From Bacillota bacterium (GTDB lineage: Bacteria > Bacillota > Clostridia > Lachnospirales > Lachnospiraceae): 53,593 nucleotides of DNA. Positions 8,297 to 15,554 of the stretch are shown piece after piece; position 1 is the stretch's first letter, and every line of letters starts with the position of its first letter. Below the pieces are notes generated by a model. It saw only the letters and a list, made by a program, of their open reading frames with translations. It was not told where the DNA came from and ran no database searches. A program made the position numbers and the translations under genes. Where the stretch lies: assembly GCA_023439505.1 (NCBI GenBank), contig JAEXNR010000006.1:1-53593 (forward strand), read 5' to 3'.

Positions 8297-9217
8297 ATGA
8301 ATCATTATGTAATTGGTATGGATGGCGGCGGAACGAAAACAACCGCAGCCATCATGGACGGTAAGGGCGTCCTGATAGACACTCTTCTTGGAGGCTCCAT
8401 TAATTACAATGGTGCCAGGAAGGAAAAGGTAGATGCCAATATACTTAGTATCTTTCGGATGGTTAAGGACCGGGGATTTGAACCCAAAGCCTGTAAAGCC
8501 ATCTGTATTGGTGCCGCAGGTATCAGTAATCCCAATGTGCGAGAATTTCTCCTTGAGATTACCAGATCTGCCGGGTACACCTGTGATCTTATGGTCGTCG
8601 GAGATGAGGAAACAGCGTTTGCCGGAGCACTGGATCAGTCGGCGGGTATTATACTGATATCAGGAACTGGTTCCATCTGCTATGGCAGGGATAAGTCAGG
8701 AACCGTATATCGAAGCGGCGGCTTCGGGCATCTGATTGACGATGTAGGCAGCGGATACGCCATTGGAAGGGATATTTTAGCCAGTGTGGTTCAAGCTTTT
8801 GATAAAAGGTCGGAACCAACCCTATTTACCCAACTGGTATTTGAGTATCTAAAGATTGGCAGTATCAACGAACTGATTGCTTATGTCTACCATCCTGACA
8901 GGAGTAAAAAGGATATAGCCGCTCTTTCCATCCTGATTGAAAATGCTTATAACAGAGGAGATCCGAAAGCACTGCAGATCATCAGAAAGAGTGCAGAGGA
9001 TCTGATCGGTCTGGTTACACCGGTGATACGCCAGATGAAGGGGAATGCAGATCTTGCCGCCACAGGAAGTGTATTATTTGGGAATAAGGATATTTATCAG
9101 GAATTTAAGAACGGCATGAAAAGAGTTCATCCATTGGTAACGGTGATAAAACCCAGGCAGAATGCTGCATACGGTGCGGCGATGCTGGCATTAAAATCAA
9201 TTCAAACCAGCCTGTGA
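8297..9217 (+). CDS. murK: N-acetylmuramate/N-acetylglucosamine kinase, BadF/BadG family
   Basis: ASKHA-fold sugar kinase of the BadF/BadG/BcrA/BcrD ATPase family, 306 residues. The phosphate-1 loop is GMDGGGTKTTAA near the N-terminus. An adenosine/phosphate-2 segment appears as ILISGTGSICYG and further glycine motifs as GGFGHLIDDVGSGYAIGRD. Clostridium acetobutylicum MurK, of this family and also beside nagZ, phosphorylates both MurNAc and GlcNAc at O-6; the same role is proposed here. The gene follows nagZ after a structured 124-base gap. A weak CGGGA site six bases upstream supports the start. A plain N-acetylglucosamine kinase is the main alternative. Confidence 0.85.
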   Translation: MNHYVIGMDGGGTKTTAAIMDGKGVLIDTLLGGSINYNGARKEKVDANILSIFRMVKDRGFEPKACKAICIGAAGISNPNVREFLLEITRSAGYTCDLMVVGDEETAFAGALDQSAGIILISGTGSICYGRDKSGTVYRSGGFGHLIDDVGSGYAIGRDILASVVQAFDKRSEPTLFTQLVFEYLKIGSINELIAYVYHPDRSKKDIAALSILIENAYNRGDPKALQIIRKSAEDLIGLVTPVIRQMKGNADLAATGSVLFGNKDIYQEFKNGMKRVHPLVTVIKPRQNAAYGAAMLALKSIQTSL

Positions 9218-9271
9218 TACTGGAATAAAAGATGGTTCAACAATAGGGAAGATGCGCAAAGAGGCGCGGAT

Positions 9272-10429
9272 ATGAGGGATGATATGAGCAGAGTGATGAC
9301 TGGAATCGATAATATACCATGCTGGATGAAAGAACTGGAGGGGATGAGCGTCGGACTGATTACCAATCCAACCGGTGTAAATCATGGTTTGGAAAGTACC
9401 GTTGACATCCTGAAGCAAAAGGTCAATTTGGTTCGACTCTTTTCTCCGGAGCATGGAGTAAGAGGAAATATAGAGGCCGGAGAAACGGTGGATTATTATC
9501 TCGATGAGAGAACGAATCTTCCGGTTTTTTCTTTATATGGCAAAAATAAAAAACCTTTAAAGGAGATGTTTGAGGGGCTGGACATCCTTGCCATTGATTT
9601 GCAGGATGTGGGATCCAGATTATATACCTATTTATATACCATGTCTTATTGTATGCAGGGCTGTGCACAATACGGAGTAACTTTTCTGGTTTTCGACAGA
9701 CCAAATCCTCTTGGAGGAAGAAAGGTGGAAGGGAATCTAATCAAAAGCGGCTTCACTTCCTTCGTCGGGCTGCATCCCATTCCATACCGCTACGGACTGA
9801 CCATCGGCGAATTGGCTGTGGTTTTTCAACAAGAGTTTGGAATTGACTGCGATCTGAAGGTGATACCAATGGTTGGCTGGAAGCGGGAGATGTATTATGA
9901 AGATACCGGGCTTATGTGGATTATGCCGTCACCTAATATGCCGACGGTTGATACTGCAGTGGTTTATAACACGACCTGTATGCTTGAGGGAACGAATATT
10001 TCCGAAGGGCGGGGTACAACAAAGCCCTTTGAACTGATTGGGGCACCATGGCTGAAGGCCGAAGAATTGGCAGATCGGATGAATCAGAAATCTCTAACCG
10101 GGGTTATGTTCAGACCGGTTTATTTTACGCCGTCCTTTTCTAAGCATGCGCAAACCTTATGCAAGGGTGTGCAGCTTCATATTACGGACAGGGATTCCTT
10201 TTGCTCCGTAAGGACAGGACTTCATCTTCTAGAGGAAGTAAGGGTGTTGTCAGGCGATAAGTTTGAATATCTGAAAGCCTACACCCCCAAGGGCAGACCC
10301 ATGATTGATTATAACACCGGAGGGGATGAGATCAGAACCCATGACTTTAGGGCAGAAGCAGTTTATCAGGAGTGGACAAGGCAAGCACAGGAATTCTCAA
10401 TGAGAAAGGTCAAATATCATATTTACTAA
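9272..10429 (+). CDS. namZ: Exo-beta-N-acetylmuramidase, DUF1343/GH171
   Basis: DUF1343 protein of 385 residues, homologous to Bacillus subtilis NamZ/YbbC, which removes MurNAc from the non-reducing end of peptide-free murein fragments. Family blocks in order are GLITNPTGV, LFSPEHGVRG with AGETVD, DLQDVGSRLYTYLY, VFDRPNPLGG, PYRYGLTIGEL, MPSPNMPTVDTA and EGTNISEGRGTTKPFE. The Bacillus enzyme is secreted. This one has no signal peptide, so it should work in the cytoplasm on imported saccharides together with NagZ. It ends 11 bases before the stop codon of the convergent regulator gene. The start has an AGAGG-type site seven bases upstream. Confidence 0.92.
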   Translation: MRDDMSRVMTGIDNIPCWMKELEGMSVGLITNPTGVNHGLESTVDILKQKVNLVRLFSPEHGVRGNIEAGETVDYYLDERTNLPVFSLYGKNKKPLKEMFEGLDILAIDLQDVGSRLYTYLYTMSYCMQGCAQYGVTFLVFDRPNPLGGRKVEGNLIKSGFTSFVGLHPIPYRYGLTIGELAVVFQQEFGIDCDLKVIPMVGWKREMYYEDTGLMWIMPSPNMPTVDTAVVYNTTCMLEGTNISEGRGTTKPFELIGAPWLKAEELADRMNQKSLTGVMFRPVYFTPSFSKHAQTLCKGVQLHITDRDSFCSVRTGLHLLEEVRVLSGDKFEYLKAYTPKGRPMIDYNTGGDEIRTHDFRAEAVYQEWTRQAQEFSMRKVKYHIY

Positions 10430-10440
10430 GTTACTAAGGG

Positions 10441-11319
10441 TTATGGCTGATTGAGGTAACGATGGGAATGAGAGGCCTGGTAACTGCTCTCCAATTGCTG
10501 TTCTATCTTATGATAATCTTTATTGGCAATGGCCGTAAACAGAATATCGGTTAAGACGAGCTGAGCTATTCGTGAACTCATGGCACCGCTTCGCTTGTAG
10601 ATTTCAGGTGAACTGGTATAGAGAATAAAGTCGGCACCCTGGGTAAGGGGACTTTTCCCGTATCGGGTGATGCCAAGGGTGGTTGCGCCAATTGACTTTG
10701 CAATTTCAAGCGTCTCGATAATCTCCTTTGTTTCTCCGGAATTAGAGAAGAAGATGGCCACATCCTCTCTGGTCATGGTAGCAGCAGAAGTCAGCGTAAT
10801 ATGGATATCGTGACCGTAAATTACGTTATAACCGATACGCAGCAATTTATAATATAAATCATCCGCAACCAGGCCGGAAGCACCGATTCCAAAGATACGG
10901 ATGGTTCTGGCAGTGACAATTTTATCTACAATCCGGGACAGGACTTCCTCATCAAATAGCTTTAGGGTGGCTTCGATTGCCTGAATACTGCTCAGACAAA
11001 CATTCTCAGCCATGGATATGATGGTGGAATGTTCCTTAATATCTGTAAACTGTAATTGAGGGGAATTGGTTTCACTCTCCGTAACAGAGTCATTGAGTTC
11101 CACGAACAGAGATTTCTTCAGATCCTTCAGACCGTCAAATCCGATGGATTTGCAGAAGCGAACCCAGGCCCCCTGGCTGGTACCGGATTGATCTGCCAGT
11201 TGGGACAACGGAAACCGAAAGATATTTTCAATATTTTGAAGCACATAATCTGCTACGATTTTCTCTGTATTATTTAATTGAGAATACATGTTTTTAATTC
11301 GAATTTCAACGGTTGTCAT
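10441..11319 (-). CDS. RpiR-family transcriptional regulator, MurR-like
   Basis: Regulator of 292 residues with an N-terminal helix-turn-helix (about 1-75, containing LADQSGTSQGAWVRFCKSIGFDG) and a C-terminal SIS sugar-phosphate domain (about 115-260, with IFGIGASGLVADDLYYKLLRIG and FFSNSGETKEIIETLE). RpiR proteins sense phosphosugars; in MurR the effector is MurNAc-6-phosphate. Location inside the salvage cluster suggests control of that cluster. I chose the ATG at 11319, which has a GAGGTG site six bases upstream; a GTG nine bases earlier is poorly placed. The gene is divergent from the ROK kinase gene and shares a 99-base promoter region containing a 14-bp palindrome. Confidence 0.88.
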   Translation of the reverse strand: MTTVEIRIKNMYSQLNNTEKIVADYVLQNIENIFRFPLSQLADQSGTSQGAWVRFCKSIGFDGLKDLKKSLFVELNDSVTESETNSPQLQFTDIKEHSTIISMAENVCLSSIQAIEATLKLFDEEVLSRIVDKIVTARTIRIFGIGASGLVADDLYYKLLRIGYNVIYGHDIHITLTSAATMTREDVAIFFSNSGETKEIIETLEIAKSIGATTLGITRYGKSPLTQGADFILYTSSPEIYKRSGAMSSRIAQLVLTDILFTAIANKDYHKIEQQLESSYQASHSHRYLNQP

Positions 11320-11347
11320 CCTGGTCACCTCATCAGTAATTTTAATT

Positions 11348-11361
11348 CTATTATATAATAG
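11348..11361. promoter_or_regulatory. 14-bp palindrome in the divergent rpiR-type/ROK promoter
   Basis: The sequence CTATTATATAATAG is a perfect palindrome in the 99-base divergent region and contains TATAAT, so a bound protein would cover a promoter element. It is the best operator candidate for the adjacent RpiR-type regulator. Binding is inferred. Confidence 0.5.
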
Positions 11362-11418
11362 TTTTAAATCGGATACAATAAGGAGTTACAGCGAGATCGC
11401 AGAGGAAAGGAAATATAG

Positions 11419-12288
11419 ATGAAGAACTATTTAGCAATTGATATTGGCGGAACCTTTATAAAAAGCGGGGTCATGGATGAAGAATTTCAGGAGGAATTGA
11501 TTCAGGAGGTTCCCACCCGGAAAAACCCGGAGCAGTTTTTGGAGCAGCTAATCCAGCTCATCATGCATAAACCGGTTGAACTATCCGGGATAGCGATTTG
11601 CATGGGGGGATTTATCAATCCTGACTCCGGAACGAATAAAGACTTTAGTGTTGGGGAGAACTTCAGAGCTTATAATCTGAAAGATAAGCTGGGCAAAATA
11701 ACCGGTCTTCGTGTTGCAATTGAAAATGACAGTAATTGTGCCGCACTGGCGGAACTTGCCCTGGGCGCAGGGAAAAATTGCAATGATCTATGTCTTCTGA
11801 CCATCGGGACGGGCATCGGGGGGGCCATTATCTATCACCGGGAACTAATCAGAGGAAAGAACTTTAAAGCCGGTGAGTTTGGATTTACGAAAATAGGCCA
11901 CAAAAAGGGTGATGAGGGAGCTTCCTATCAAGCTGCGGCAGCCACCTCTATGCTGGTAAAAAGAGTGTCGGATGCCCTTGGTGAGAAGGTTGACGGCAAT
12001 TATGTCTTCGATCATCTGGAAGATCACAGGATTCTGGCCCAATATGAGGATTGGCTGGAGGATCTGGCTCTGGTAGTTGGTAATGTTGGTGTCAGTCTGG
12101 ATCCGGATAAGATCCTCATCGGCGGGGGGATCAGTACGAGGGAGAGATTTATTAACGATCTGAGGAGAAGGGTATATCAGATTTATGAACCCTTTGAAGC
12201 TTATACAACCATTGAAGCATGTGCGCTTGGCAACAATGCGGGAAAAATAGGTGCCCTGATCAATTTTTTCAATCAGTATGGAAAATGA
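11419..12288 (+). CDS. ROK-family sugar or glycoside kinase
   Basis: ROK-family kinase of 289 residues with the ATP loop AIDIGGTFIKSG at the N-terminus, the substrate and catalytic region ENDSNCAALAELALGAG (Asp acting as base), and TIGTGIGGAI. The Cys-rich zinc motif (CGCGxxGCxE) of many ROK proteins is absent, as in shorter members such as the beta-glucoside kinases. The neighbouring GH4 gene suggests a pair in which the kinase makes a 6-phospho-disaccharide and GH4 splits it, as with BglK and 6-phospho-beta-glucosidase. In this murein cluster the glycoside may instead be an amino-sugar disaccharide (inference). A glucokinase or GlcNAc kinase is also possible. Confidence 0.85.
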   Translation: MKNYLAIDIGGTFIKSGVMDEEFQEELIQEVPTRKNPEQFLEQLIQLIMHKPVELSGIAICMGGFINPDSGTNKDFSVGENFRAYNLKDKLGKITGLRVAIENDSNCAALAELALGAGKNCNDLCLLTIGTGIGGAIIYHRELIRGKNFKAGEFGFTKIGHKKGDEGASYQAAAATSMLVKRVSDALGEKVDGNYVFDHLEDHRILAQYEDWLEDLALVVGNVGVSLDPDKILIGGGISTRERFINDLRRRVYQIYEPFEAYTTIEACALGNNAGKIGALINFFNQYGK

Positions 12289-12350
12289 TGCAATGTTACC
12301 GGACTTTGGGCAGAGTGTTGGAAATGGGATCAATGGAAATTAGGTTACGG

Positions 12351-12367
12351 TGCGAAAATGTTTCGCA
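12351..12367 (+). promoter_or_regulatory. Short perfect hairpin or palindrome before the GH4 gene
   Basis: TGCGAAA, three bases, TTTCGCA forms a perfect 7-bp inverted repeat 15 bases before the GH4 start codon. It could be an internal operator or an mRNA hairpin next to the ribosome binding site. Confidence 0.4.
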
Positions 12368-12382
12368 GAAACGAGGGTAATT

Positions 12383-13699
12383 ATGAGCGAAGGATTAAAA
12401 ATTGTTACGATCGGCGGAGGTTCCAGTTATACGCCAGAGCTTGTTGATGGGTTCATCAAACGTTATGATAAGTTACCTGTCAGAGAGTTATGGCTGGTTG
12501 ATATTGAGGAAGGAAAGCACAAGCTGGAAATTGTATCAAAGCTGGCAAGACGAATGGTGGAGAATGCCAATATTCCGATGAAAATATATACGACACTGGA
12601 TCGTAAAGAAGCACTGCCCGGTGCCGACTTTGTAACCACCCAGCTTCGTGTGGGTTTACTGGATGCCAGAATTAAGGATGAGAGAATCCCTTTGAGCCAT
12701 GGAATGCTAGGACAGGAAACCAATGGCGCGGGAGGATTATTTAAAGGGTTAAGAACCATCCCTGTTATCCTGGACATCTGCAGGGATATGGAGGAGCTGT
12801 GTAAGGATGCCTGGCTGATTAATTTTACCAATCCGGTGGGAATGATAACCGAGGCGATTCACCGCTATACGAATCAAAAGAGGGCCATCGGGTTATGCAA
12901 TGTTCCCATTGATATGCATAAGGCAATTGCAAAGATCCTTGACAGACCGGCCGAGGAAGTATTTGTGACCTTTGGCGGGCTGAATCATATGGTATATGTT
13001 ACCGGTATCTACGTAGACGGAATGAACGTTATGGATCAGGTGATGAGTCAGTGGGGGAAACAGAGTGTTAAAAATATTAAGGGAATTGAATGGAATGCCG
13101 GGTTTATGAGAGAATTGGGCGTCATACCCTGCTCCTATCACAGATATTACTATATGGGAAAGGAATATCTGGAGGAAGCCATTGAGAACTATGGGCAAAA
13201 TGGTACCAGAGCGGAAAAAGTAAAAAAGATTGAAGATGAATTATTTGAGCTATATCAGGACGAAAATCTTCGGGAAAAACCAAAGCAATTGGAGCAAAGA
13301 GGCGGCGCATTCTACAGTGATGCGGCCTGTAATCTGATTTGTTCCATTTATAATGACACCAGAGATATCCAGGTAGTAAATACGGTAAATCATGGTGCAC
13401 TTAATCTTCTGGAATATGATGAAATAGCGGAAATCAGCTGTATGATTACGAAGAATGGACCCGTACCCATTACCGTCGGAAAATTACCCAAGGCCGTAAA
13501 CGGACTGATTCAGCAGATCAAATCCTTTGAGATAGCAGGTTGTGAGGCAGCAGTGACAGGAAGCTATGACAAAGCCCTGTTGGCAATGATGATCAATCCG
13601 ATGGTTTCCTCTCAAAAGTATGCAATTCCTGTACTGGAGGAGTTGTTGGAAGCCCACAGGGAATATTTACCTCAATTTTACCGGAGAGAGAACGCATAA
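12383..13699 (+). CDS. GH4 family 6-phospho-beta-glycosidase
   Basis: NAD+- and metal-dependent glycosidase of family GH4, 438 residues, cytoplasmic. The Rossmann start is KIVTIGGGSSYTPELVDG (about residues 6-23). The substrate and cofactor blocks are TTQLRVGLLDARIKDE, GQETNGAGGLFKGLRTIP and INFTNPVGM. The metal-binding Cys lies in GLCNVP and the metal His in VNHGALNLL. GH4 members of this LicH/BglT type hydrolyse 6-phospho-beta-glucosides by an oxidation-elimination mechanism. Here the natural substrate could be a phosphorylated amino-sugar disaccharide, which remains untested. The ATG at 12383 has a GAGGG site; a GTG 33 bases upstream would start inside a hairpin. Confidence 0.9.
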   Translation: MSEGLKIVTIGGGSSYTPELVDGFIKRYDKLPVRELWLVDIEEGKHKLEIVSKLARRMVENANIPMKIYTTLDRKEALPGADFVTTQLRVGLLDARIKDERIPLSHGMLGQETNGAGGLFKGLRTIPVILDICRDMEELCKDAWLINFTNPVGMITEAIHRYTNQKRAIGLCNVPIDMHKAIAKILDRPAEEVFVTFGGLNHMVYVTGIYVDGMNVMDQVMSQWGKQSVKNIKGIEWNAGFMRELGVIPCSYHRYYYMGKEYLEEAIENYGQNGTRAEKVKKIEDELFELYQDENLREKPKQLEQRGGAFYSDAACNLICSIYNDTRDIQVVNTVNHGALNLLEYDEIAEISCMITKNGPVPITVGKLPKAVNGLIQQIKSFEIAGCEAAVTGSYDKALLAMMINPMVSSQKYAIPVLEELLEAHREYLPQFYRRENA

Positions 13700-13759
13700 C
13701 CGTTGGAAAACTGTTATATCAGGCAACGAAGCCCCTGACGAAACGTACGATGAAAGCAA

Positions 13760-13883
13760 ATGCCTGCTTTGATACTTCCATGGATGAAGTATCAAAGCAG
13801 GCATATACTATGGGTATTAAGACAATCAAGCAGGCAATGAAAACTGCTGTTTTGCAGCTTCATCCGGACAAATTGCTTGCCTG
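13760..13883 (+). promoter_or_regulatory. Structured intergenic element between GH4 and D-lactate dehydrogenase genes
   Basis: A perfect 19-bp stem (13760-13778 with 13786-13804, seven-base loop) is followed by a nested hairpin: outer pairing 13831-13837 with 13877-13883, inner ATGAA/TTCAT and CTGC/GCAG pairs. The first arm (13761-13772) can also pair almost fully with 13824-13835, so alternative folds exist. No T-run follows the 19-bp stem, so it is not a simple terminator. It may separate the dehydrogenase from the operon or regulate it. Confidence 0.5.
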
Positions 13884-13921
13884 AACGCTTTACTGTCGGA
13901 AAGATTCAGGAGGAACTGTTA

Positions 13922-14902
13922 TTGAACAAGATATGTTTTTTTGATGCTAAACCTTATGATAAAATTAATTTTGATGCTTTGAAAGAAGACTTTGAGATCG
14001 AAATTGACTATGTTGAACCAAAACTTGGTCCTAAAACTGCATTTATGGCAAGGGACTGTGAAGCGGTGGTGGCCTTTGTTAATGATACCATTGATCAAGA
14101 GACCATCAATTTACTGACAGAATATGGGATTCAACTAATTGCAATGCGTTGTGCCGGTTATAATAATGTGGATGTCAAGGCAGCACTTGATAAAATTCAT
14201 GTGGTAAGGGTGCCTGCTTACTCCCCCTATGCAGTGGCAGAGCATGCCATCTCATTGCTGCTTACCTTGAACAGAAAGATTCACAGAGCCTATATCAGAA
14301 CAAGGGATTTTAATTTCAGTCTGATCGGATTAACCGGTTTTGATCTTCATGGAAAGACGATGGGGGTAATTGGAACCGGTAAGATTGGAAGGGTTTTTGT
14401 GGATATCTGCAATGGGTTTGGTCTTAAAGTAATTGCCTATGACCCCTGCCCGGCAGCAGATAGCGGCATATCCTATGTCACGCTGGAGGAGCTTTACCGG
14501 TCCTCGGATATCATCTCCCTGCACTGTCCGTTAACCAGGGATACCCTTCATCTGATCAATCGGAATACCATAGGCTTGATGAAGGACGGGGTCTATCTCA
14601 TCAATACATCAAGGGGAGCATTGATTAACAGTGAGGATCTGCTGGAGGAATTAAAGAGCGGAAAAATCGGCGGTGCCTGTCTGGATGTGTATGAGGAGGA
14701 GACAGAGCTCTTTTACGAGGATATGTCAGATACCATTGTCCGGGACGATGTACTGGCAAGAATTATCTCTATGCCAAATGTGATTGTGACCTCCCATCAG
14801 GCCTTTTTGACCCAGGAAGCCTTATATAATATTGCAGAAACAACGCTGGCGAATTGCAGGGATTTTTTTGATCATAAAGAGTTAATCCATGAGGTAAGGT
14901 AA
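13922..14902 (+). CDS. ldhA: D-lactate dehydrogenase (D-2-hydroxyacid dehydrogenase)
   Basis: NAD-dependent D-2-hydroxyacid dehydrogenase of 326 residues, most like fermentative D-lactate dehydrogenases. It shows MRCAGYNNVD, the Rossmann motif GVIGTGKIGR, the catalytic Arg in INTSRGALINSEDL, the Glu in LDVYEEE and the catalytic His in TSHQAFLTQEAL, a D-LDH hallmark. The start is a TTG at 13922, with an AGGAGGA site seven bases upstream and the family N-terminus KICFFDAKPYD; an upstream in-frame TTG lacks a site. Ether cleavage of MurNAc releases D-lactate, so the enzyme may oxidise salvage-derived lactate, though ordinary fermentation is equally possible. Confidence 0.92.
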   Translation: MNKICFFDAKPYDKINFDALKEDFEIEIDYVEPKLGPKTAFMARDCEAVVAFVNDTIDQETINLLTEYGIQLIAMRCAGYNNVDVKAALDKIHVVRVPAYSPYAVAEHAISLLLTLNRKIHRAYIRTRDFNFSLIGLTGFDLHGKTMGVIGTGKIGRVFVDICNGFGLKVIAYDPCPAADSGISYVTLEELYRSSDIISLHCPLTRDTLHLINRNTIGLMKDGVYLINTSRGALINSEDLLEELKSGKIGGACLDVYEEETELFYEDMSDTIVRDDVLARIISMPNVIVTSHQAFLTQEALYNIAETTLANCRDFFDHKELIHEVR

Positions 14903-15196
14903 AGCTGGTAAACGCCTATATTAGCCGGTGATTCCTTTGTCTGAGTATAATTCAACATGCAAAAAGTTTCATTGCAGCATCATACAATTAAAAACAGATG
15001 ATTAATTTGTAGTGTGCCCGGTGGGCACACGTTCTACATATAACACATCGGTAATTTAATCAAACCTTTGGTAATGTCTTGTGTTACTGAATTATTACAG
15101 GTGAAAGGATAAGTACCGGTCCTGCTTCGGTATATTTGATGATATCGTATTCCTGTCATGGAATGGGGAGTGAATACGAACCTGGCATGTGAATAA

Positions 15197-15234
15197 GTTG
15201 AATTAAAAGGTTGAATTAAAAGGTTGAATTAAAA
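15197..15234 (+). repeat. Tandem repeat, 13-bp unit, nearly three copies
   Basis: The unit GTTGAATTAAAAG occurs at 15197-15209 and 15210-15222, and as 12 bases at 15223-15234, ending 12 bases before the -35 box. The position suggests either an UP-like AT-rich element or a phased regulator site. Confidence 0.8.
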
Positions 15235-15246
15235 TGGCATGTTTGC

Positions 15247-15275
15247 TTGACAAAAAAATAACAAAGTTATACAAT
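15247..15275 (+). promoter_or_regulatory. Sigma-A promoter of the H2-sensing operon
   Basis: TTGACA (15247-15252), a 17-base spacer and TACAAT (15270-15275) match the housekeeping consensus. The predicted transcript starts near 15282, about 26 bases before the ferredoxin start codon. Confidence 0.8.
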
Positions 15276-15307
15276 TGGTAGTAAGGAATTTGTACTGGGG
15301 GGATGAT

Positions 15308-15553
15308 ATGCTTCAAGTATTCATATGTGTTGGCAGCTCTTGCCACTTAAAAGGATCTTATCAGGTGATCAGGACATTTGAAGAATTAATCAAGTTAAAT
15401 CATCTGGAGGATCAGGTGGAACTGAAGGCTTCTTTTTGTCTGGGGCATTGCACAAAGGGAGTATCGGTGAAAGTGGAGGATGAATTTATGGAAGATCTGA
15501 ATGTGACGAATATGAAGGAATGTTTTGAAAAATACATTATGAGAAGGCTTTGA
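15308..15553 (+). CDS. Thioredoxin-like [2Fe-2S] ferredoxin
   Basis: Small protein of 81 residues with the thioredoxin-like ferredoxin cysteine pattern C-x4-C (Cys7, Cys12) and C-x3-C (Cys44, Cys48). This pattern is known from NuoE-like and hydrogenase-associated electron carriers. It starts at the ATG at 15308 behind a GGGGGG-type site; an in-frame TTG at 15275 overlaps the -10 box and cannot be used. The next gene starts one base after its stop codon, so it is probably the electron partner of that sensory hydrogenase. A direct electron-transfer role is inferred from the arrangement. Confidence 0.88.
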   Translation: MLQVFICVGSSCHLKGSYQVIRTFEELIKLNHLEDQVELKASFCLGHCTKGVSVKVEDEFMEDLNVTNMKECFEKYIMRRL

Positions 15554-15554
15554 T

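Larger units (their letters stand above)
14903..15307. other. 405-base gene-free region upstream of the hydrogenase cassette
   Basis: No coding frame is supported here. It holds a perfect 8-bp hairpin (15012-15019 with 15023-15030) that can be extended by TGTAG/CTACA and by a GATTAATT / AATTTAATC pairing. It also has an 8-bp inverted repeat TCGTATTC / GAATACGA (about 15147-15180), a 13-bp tandem repeat and a strong promoter. The first hairpin may end the D-lactate dehydrogenase transcript, but no T-run follows. Confidence 0.5.

Noticed and set aside
11845..12333. 162-codon minus-strand frame opposite the ROK kinase
   Set aside because: Antisense shadow; the plus-strand kinase motifs occupy the same bases.
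13760..13804. Simple rho-independent terminator after GH4
   Set aside because: The stem is perfect but is followed by ATACTATGGG rather than a T-run; listed instead as a structured element.
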